A stretch of DNA of 64,000 nt from Phycisphaerae bacterium (lineage in GTDB: Bacteria > Planctomycetota > Phycisphaerae > UBA1845). The notes under the pieces are model-generated. The model made no database searches. It saw only the letters and a list, made by a program, of their open reading frames with translations, and had not been told where the DNA came from. The stretch is taken from positions 1 through 64,000 of the forward strand of contig JAJVHU010000003.1 of the NCBI GenBank assembly GCA_022072505.1, read 5' to 3'. The position numbers were made by a program, and so were the translations under genes. Shown here one piece after another: positions 59,965 to 64,000 of the stretch. How positions within the stretch are numbered: the stretch's first letter is position 1; each line of letters opens with the position of its first letter.

Positions 59965-60987
59965 GTGGCGGCACGCGGGGCACAAGCAGACGGTGCGGCG
60001 CCGGTGGAGGCGCCGGTTCGCGCCGTGGTCTCGGAGGACGGTTTTCTGCGTCGGCGGGCGCTGCGGGGGATTCTGGGCTCCCTGGAGCGAGCGTCCGGCG
60101 GCGACCTTCATATCTCCGACTTCGACGGCAGGCAGGCGGCGTTGGCGGAAGTGCTCGACGAGGCCCGGACGGTGTCGATGTTCGGGGGGCGTCGCGTCGT
60201 CGTGGTCGAGGACGGCGAGACCCTTGTTTCGCGGCACCGTGAGGCGATCGAGCGATACCTGGAGGATCCGTCGCCGACGGGGGTGATCGTGCTGGTGTGC
60301 GCGTCGCTGGACAAGCGGACGCGGGTGTACAAGGCGCTGGCGGCGGGCGGGGCGGTCGAAGAGATCGAGACCTTCCGCGGGCGGGCGCTGACCGGCTGGC
60401 TCATCCGCCACGCGCAGCAGGAATACGGGAAAGCGCTTTCGGAGCGGACGGCGGCGCTGATCCGGGAGCTGGCGGGCGACGAGATGGGCCTGCTGGACAT
60501 GGAGCTGGCGAAGCTGGCGACGTACGTGGGCGATCGACGGGATATCCGCGAGACGGACGTGGAGGCGCTGCTGTCGACGTGGCGCGAGGAGAACGTTTTC
60601 GCGCTGCTGGACGCGATGGCGGACGGAGACACGGCGGCGGCGATCGCGCACTGGCGACAGGTGCTGGCGACGGATCCCGCCGCGAAGGACCGGTCGATCG
60701 GCGGGTTGGCGTGGGGGGTGCGGCGGTTGCTTCAGGCGCGTCGGGCGCTGGACGAGGGGCAGTCGGTGTTCCGGATTGCATCGGGCATGTTGCGCGGCGA
60801 TGCGCACGTGGTCGAGCGCCGGTTGTCGCGGGTGACGGCCCGTCAGATCGAGAAGCAGCTTTCGGACCTTCACGCGGCGGAGCTGGCGATCAAGACGGGC
60901 GGAAGCGCGGCGCTGGCGATCGAGAAGTGGATCGTGACGCACAGCGCGGGCGGGCGGCGCGCGACGACGGCGCGGGCGATGTCGTGA
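59965..60987 (+). CDS. holA: DNA polymerase III delta subunit
   Basis: A 340-residue HolA, the clamp-loader subunit that opens the sliding clamp. Seen: an N-terminal VVSEDGFLRRRALRGIL, ISDFDGRQAALAEVLDEART, VSMFGGRRVVVVEDGE, the VIVLVCASLDKRTRVYKALA strand/helix, CxF replaced by GGAVEEIETFRGRALTGWL, IRELAGDEMGLLDMELAKLA, and the collar domain NVFALLDAMADGDTAAAIAH. All are typical delta-subunit blocks. GTG 59965 has AGAGGAAG upstream and is preferred to the TTG at 59938, which lies inside the repeat element. Length is normal. Confidence 0.88.
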   Translation: MAARGAQADGAAPVEAPVRAVVSEDGFLRRRALRGILGSLERASGGDLHISDFDGRQAALAEVLDEARTVSMFGGRRVVVVEDGETLVSRHREAIERYLEDPSPTGVIVLVCASLDKRTRVYKALAAGGAVEEIETFRGRALTGWLIRHAQQEYGKALSERTAALIRELAGDEMGLLDMELAKLATYVGDRRDIRETDVEALLSTWREENVFALLDAMADGDTAAAIAHWRQVLATDPAAKDRSIGGLAWGVRRLLQARRALDEGQSVFRIASGMLRGDAHVVERRLSRVTARQIEKQLSDLHAAELAIKTGGSAALAIEKWIVTHSAGGRRATTARAMS

Positions 60988-61061
60988 TGACGCGGCGCCG
61001 GCGGAGATCGTGAGGCGAAAAAAAAAGGGCGGGAGGATTCCGCCCGACGGAGGCGATCGGC

Positions 61062-62564
61062 ATGGACGCCGGACAAGGATCGGATGCGCGCCGCGCATCC
61101 TGCGACGAAAGGAATCATGCGGACCCGAGAAGGCGAGCGATCCGGGAGGTTCGCGCTCTGCCCGCGGCCTTCCGTCGGTTCGAAACTCGCGGGGCCGCGG
61201 TCTCATCTCGTTTGTCGCGCGTGTTCCCCCTGGATCCTGCTGAACGACGTCGAAGCAAAGGAACCGCGGCGCGGGGATGCGCGTCGCGTCATGGCGCCGT
61301 CCTTGCATGCGCGACCGCCTGGTTCCTGCTGGCGAGCATAACCGGGTGCCTCAACCGAGGTCAGGCGGCGCCGAAGGGGGCGGTCGCGTTCGACCCTCAG
61401 GAATCCTGGCAGGACACGGACGCGCCCGCGGAGGCGGCGCCCGACGAGACCGCGATCGTTCAGACGGACATCGATGAGTTTCTCGAGGAACTCCGCCGCG
61501 CGCAGCCGTCATCCGGGGCGGGTTCGACGTCGTCGGATGTTCCGCCCGCGACGCAACAAGCCCCCGTCGCCCGGACCGCGGACGCCCGGCCGATCGACGG
61601 AGATGACAGGGTCTCGTCCAAGACGGACGGCGCCAACGCAGCGGTTTCGATCGATGCGGATGCGCCCGGTCCGGCGATCGAGGCCGCGGCGGAATTGTCC
61701 GGGGACTCTGCGGTTTCGACCGAGTCCGCGCCGGCGCTTCCGGTCATCAAGGTCGTGCGCGTCGCCCGGGGGGCCGGGCCGACGGCGAGTGACGCCGGAT
61801 CGTCCCCTGCGCCAGCGGAAGTGTCGAACCAGCCGGTGGACGCGTCGCCGCCGGCCGCGCGTCTGTCGATTTCGGAATACCTTGAGCAACTCGGCAGCGA
61901 GGAATGCGAGCTGAGTCCGGTGGAGCGTGCGTGGCGGGGAAGCCTGATCGGTCTGGCGCTGGGGGACGCGGGGCGCGCCGCGGACCTCTCCGCGGAGCTG
62001 GCGCCGAACCAGCGGGAGTTGTTGACCGTCGCGGCGGATGCGATCAGCGCGGCGCGGCGCGCGATGCTGGATCCGGCGACCGGGGCGAACGCGGCGCTGG
62101 CTGCGGCGCAGCAGCTTCAGGAGATCCTCTCGCCGCTCGCCGATCTTTCGATGCCGACGACCGCACTGTGCCGCCGCGTGCTGACCTTCGGCGTCTACGA
62201 AGCGATGCCGGCGGATCAGTTCGTCGCCGGGCGGGTGAATCACACGATCCTCTACTGCGAAGTCCGGAACTTCGCCTCGCAGCCGGAGGAGGGCGTCTAC
62301 GTCAGCCGGTTTGAAAGCCGCGTCGAACTGCTGACGGCGGACGGACGATCGGTCTGGGAGCAGCCGCCGGCGAACATCGAGGACCGCTGCACGCGGCGCA
62401 GAAGCGACTTCTTCATCGCCCACCGCCTGACGCTGCCGCCGACGATCCCCGCGGGGGAATACGTGCTGAAGGTCGAGCTGCACGACAAGCTCGCGGGCAA
62501 GATGAACGAGTCCGCGACGCCGCTGACCCTCCTGGGCGGACTCTCGCTGACGCGGGGGGAGTGA
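61062..62564 (+). CDS. Lipoprotein with C-terminal beta-rich domain, function unknown
   Basis: A 500-residue frame with a lipobox SITGC (Cys96) after a hydrophobic segment LACATAWFLLA. The 95 residues ahead of the Cys are unusually long and basic, so the real start may be a later GTG or TTG (for example GTG 61221); ATG 61062 is kept because GGAGG (61049-61053) is well placed. Residues ~100-285 are a low-complexity Ser/Ala/Asp/Pro spacer with IDEFLEELRRAQ and ISEYLEQLGSEEC. The final ~200 residues hold helices (GDAGRAADLSAELAPNQREL) and a beta domain (NHTILYCEVRNFASQPEEGV, RRRSDFFIAHRLTLPPTIPA, YVLKVELHDKLAGK), a pattern I have met in other planctomycete envelope proteins. Function unknown. 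Confidence 0.72.
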   Translation: MDAGQGSDARRASCDERNHADPRRRAIREVRALPAAFRRFETRGAAVSSRLSRVFPLDPAERRRSKGTAARGCASRHGAVLACATAWFLLASITGCLNRGQAAPKGAVAFDPQESWQDTDAPAEAAPDETAIVQTDIDEFLEELRRAQPSSGAGSTSSDVPPATQQAPVARTADARPIDGDDRVSSKTDGANAAVSIDADAPGPAIEAAAELSGDSAVSTESAPALPVIKVVRVARGAGPTASDAGSSPAPAEVSNQPVDASPPAARLSISEYLEQLGSEECELSPVERAWRGSLIGLALGDAGRAADLSAELAPNQRELLTVAADAISAARRAMLDPATGANAALAAAQQLQEILSPLADLSMPTTALCRRVLTFGVYEAMPADQFVAGRVNHTILYCEVRNFASQPEEGVYVSRFESRVELLTADGRSVWEQPPANIEDRCTRRRSDFFIAHRLTLPPTIPAGEYVLKVELHDKLAGKMNESATPLTLLGGLSLTRGE

Positions 62565-62766
62565 GCGGAGGAGGCGACGCACGACTGGCGCGGGGGCGGC
62601 TCAAACCGCGGATTGACGGTCAAAAACCTGCAAGAGACAATCAAGCGTCCTGAATCGGATGCTCGCTCAACGATCCGGGAGTGCGAAGCGTCGCTTTGCA
62701 CGTGCAGACGGGCGGATTGAATCCCCTGGGATTCCGGGCGTATTTCGCGATCAGGACGCCGGCCTC

Positions 62767-63747
62767 ATGCCGCAGATCGAACTGGTTGGGTTGTCGAAGA
62801 CCTTCAAGGTTCCCGAGCGCGACCCCGGGCTGGGCGCCGCGCTGCGCAGCGTCTGGCGCCGGAAGCACCGCGAGGTCCGCGCCGTGGACGGGATCGACAC
62901 GTCGATCGACGCCGGCGAGATCGTCGGCTTCCTCGGTCCCAACGGCGCGGGCAAGACGACGACGCTGAAGATGCTCGCCGGACTCCTGCACCCCACCGCC
63001 GGCAGGGCCGCGGTGCTCGGGTTCACCCCCTGGAGGCGCGAGGACACCTTTCTGCGCCGGATCAGCATGGTGATGGGGCAGCGCAGCCAGCTCGCCTGGG
63101 ATCTGCCCGCGGCGGATTCCTTCCTCGTGCATCTGGCCGTCTACCAGGTGGACCGCGCGGAGGGCAAGGCGGCGCAGGATGAACTCGTCGAGCTGCTCGA
63201 ACTCGGCGACGTGCTGAAGAAGCCGGTGCGGACGTTGTCCCTGGGCGAGCGGATGAAGTGCGAGCTGTGCGCGTCGCTCCTGCATCGTCCGGCGGTGCTC
63301 TTCCTCGACGAGCCGACGCTGGGCCTGGACATCACGATGCAGGCCCGCATCCGCCAGTTCATCGCCGACTACAACCGCCGGACCGGGGCGACGATCATCC
63401 TCACCTCGCATTACATGGCCGACGTCACCGCGCTGTGCAAGCGGATCATCGTCATCGACAAGGGCAAGCTCCTCTTCGACGGGCAGCTCGCGCAGCTCTC
63501 CGCGCGCCTCGCCCCGTTCAAGGTGATCGCCGTCGATCTGAACCAGGACGTCGACGGGTACGACTTTGAGCGCATCGGCGGCGTCCTCGCCCGGGAGGGG
63601 CGGAAGGTCACGCTCCGCGTCCCCAAGGCCGACGCCGCCGCCGCAACCACGCGCCTTCTGGCGGACCTGCCCGTGCTCGACCTGACGATCGAGGATCCGC
63701 CCATCGAGGACGTGATCAAGCGGGTTTTCGCGGGGGAAGGAACGTGA
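62767..63747 (+). CDS. ABC-2-type transporter ATPase (COG4586/viologen-exporter-like)
   Basis: A 326-residue ATP-binding subunit. Motifs: LVGLSKTFKVPERDPGLGAA (longer than usual first strand/loop), Walker A GPNGAGKTTTLKML (about 58-71), Q loop VMGQRSQLAWDL, signature LSLGERMKCELCASLL (about 157-172), Walker B VLFLDEPTLGLD, H loop LTSHYMADV. The MGQRSQLAWDLPAADSF stretch and LGERMK signature are typical of the COG4586/viologen-exporter-type ATPases. Residues ~225-326 form a C-terminal regulatory domain. The partner permeases are presumably downstream, but the next 250 bases instead show a toxin-like start, so they must lie elsewhere or beyond the window. ATG 62767 begins the domain; the frame is open to 62659. 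Confidence 0.9.
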   Translation: MPQIELVGLSKTFKVPERDPGLGAALRSVWRRKHREVRAVDGIDTSIDAGEIVGFLGPNGAGKTTTLKMLAGLLHPTAGRAAVLGFTPWRREDTFLRRISMVMGQRSQLAWDLPAADSFLVHLAVYQVDRAEGKAAQDELVELLELGDVLKKPVRTLSLGERMKCELCASLLHRPAVLFLDEPTLGLDITMQARIRQFIADYNRRTGATIILTSHYMADVTALCKRIIVIDKGKLLFDGQLAQLSARLAPFKVIAVDLNQDVDGYDFERIGGVLAREGRKVTLRVPKADAAAATTRLLADLPVLDLTIEDPPIEDVIKRVFAGEGT

Positions 63748-63788
63748 CGCAAAGCGAGAAGCCCGCGCGATGAAGCGTCCGCAGGGCT

Positions 63789-63797
63789 TGCTATAAT
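63789..63797 (+). promoter_or_regulatory. Extended -10 promoter
   Basis: TGCTATAAT (63789-63797): a perfect TATAAT with the TG extension, 53 bases before the GTG of the partial gene at the window edge. The -35 region is weak, which is usual for extended -10 promoters. Confidence 0.55.
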
Positions 63798-63849
63798 CGT
63801 CGTGTGGAAATCCTGGCCCGGATAAAGCGTCTTGGCGGCGCTCGGAAAC

Positions 63850-64000
63850 GTGAGGTTCACCGCCAAGGCGCAGGACGAAATGATGGAGGATGATCTGGGG
63901 CCCGACGAGGTCGTGCAGTCGATCCTCAATGCCGACGCGATCGGGAAGACTTTGCGATCCTCCAGTCCGCGGCGCCGCTCGACGAAGGAGAGGCTCTATG
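63850..64000 (+). CDS. Partial small toxin-like protein (DUF4258-like), cut by window end
   Basis: Fifty codons are visible: VRFTAKAQDEMMEDDLGPDE, VVQSILNADAIGKTLRSSSP, RRRSTKERLY, then the window ends in frame. The FTxHA/AQDEM opening and TLRSxSPRR..ERLY ending resemble DUF4258-type toxins of toxin-antitoxin pairs, in which the next gene is often an MqsA-like antitoxin. Start is GTG 63850 or TTG 63832; an in-frame stop at 63823 limits it. The extended -10 promoter at 63789 supports independent transcription. The other end and any antitoxin lie beyond the window. Confidence 0.5.
   Translation, partial: MRFTAKAQDEMMEDDLGPDEVVQSILNADAIGKTLRSSSPRRRSTKERLY

Overview
This is a high-GC bacterial chromosome segment (most genes look about 65% G+C by eye) with tight operons, ATGA/GTGA start-stop overlaps and purine-rich ribosome sites. 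Several features point to the Planctomycetota, probably a Phycisphaerae-like lineage: a prepilin-like protein ending in an H-X9-DG motif, an ECF sigma factor with the C-terminal Cys/His extension common in that phylum, a 65-residue Hc1-type histone-like protein, Asn/Asp-rich lipoproteins, and a Cas12b fragment closest in my memory to planctomycete Cas12b. The lineage call is inference from family knowledge, not a database result.

Layout. 0-6.9 kb: truncated Cas12b-like reading frame, cyclophilin-FKBP double isomerase, lipoprotein, OPT-type transporter, TIM-barrel isomerase. 7-9.8 kb: two paralogous secreted proteins. 9.9-12.3 kb: cell-surface sugar operon (acetyltransferase, glycosyltransferase, oxidoreductase). 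12.3-18.6 kb: mfd, small lipoprotein, HU, rpiB and a Sua5-arginine-phosphatase-like fusion. 18.8-27.4 kb: M14-S9 double peptidase, PAS histidine kinase, a ~600 bp repeat-bounded non-coding block, di-heme protein, secreted Pro-rich protein, nucleotide-sugar epimerase-like protein. 27.7-32 kb: MacA/MacB-like export operon. 32.3-38 kb: secreted lectin-like protein, prpB fragment, secreted M36-like metalloprotease, intact prpB. 38.2-41.1 kb: ECF sigma factor and an ATPase/TOPRIM-like gene pair that may be a defence system. 41.1-47.6 kb: CocE-like hydrolase, adenylate-forming ligase, AroD-AroE fusion, ParA-CBM48 fusion. 48-56.9 kb: triple-repeat lipoprotein, ComM/YifB, membrane glycosyltransferase with NPCBM domain, enoyl-CoA hydratase, SerA, ROK kinase. 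57-64 kb: pseudopilin, Hc1-like protein, TPR protein, HolA, lipoprotein, ABC ATPase and the start of a small toxin-like gene cut by the window edge.

What stands out. (1) An orphan N-terminal (recognition-lobe) half of a type V-B effector with no RuvC part and no array in view. (2) A two-gene ATPase plus TOPRIM-like cassette. (3) Several unusual fusions: M14-S9, ParA-CBM48, Sua5-YwlE-like, cyclophilin-FKBP, glycosyltransferase-NPCBM. (4) A ~75-residue C-terminal domain shared by four otherwise unrelated secreted proteins. (5) A dispersed family of intergenic palindromic elements with GTT(T/G)CAAAAC-type ends. I saw no rRNA, tRNA, CRISPR array or intact insertion sequence.
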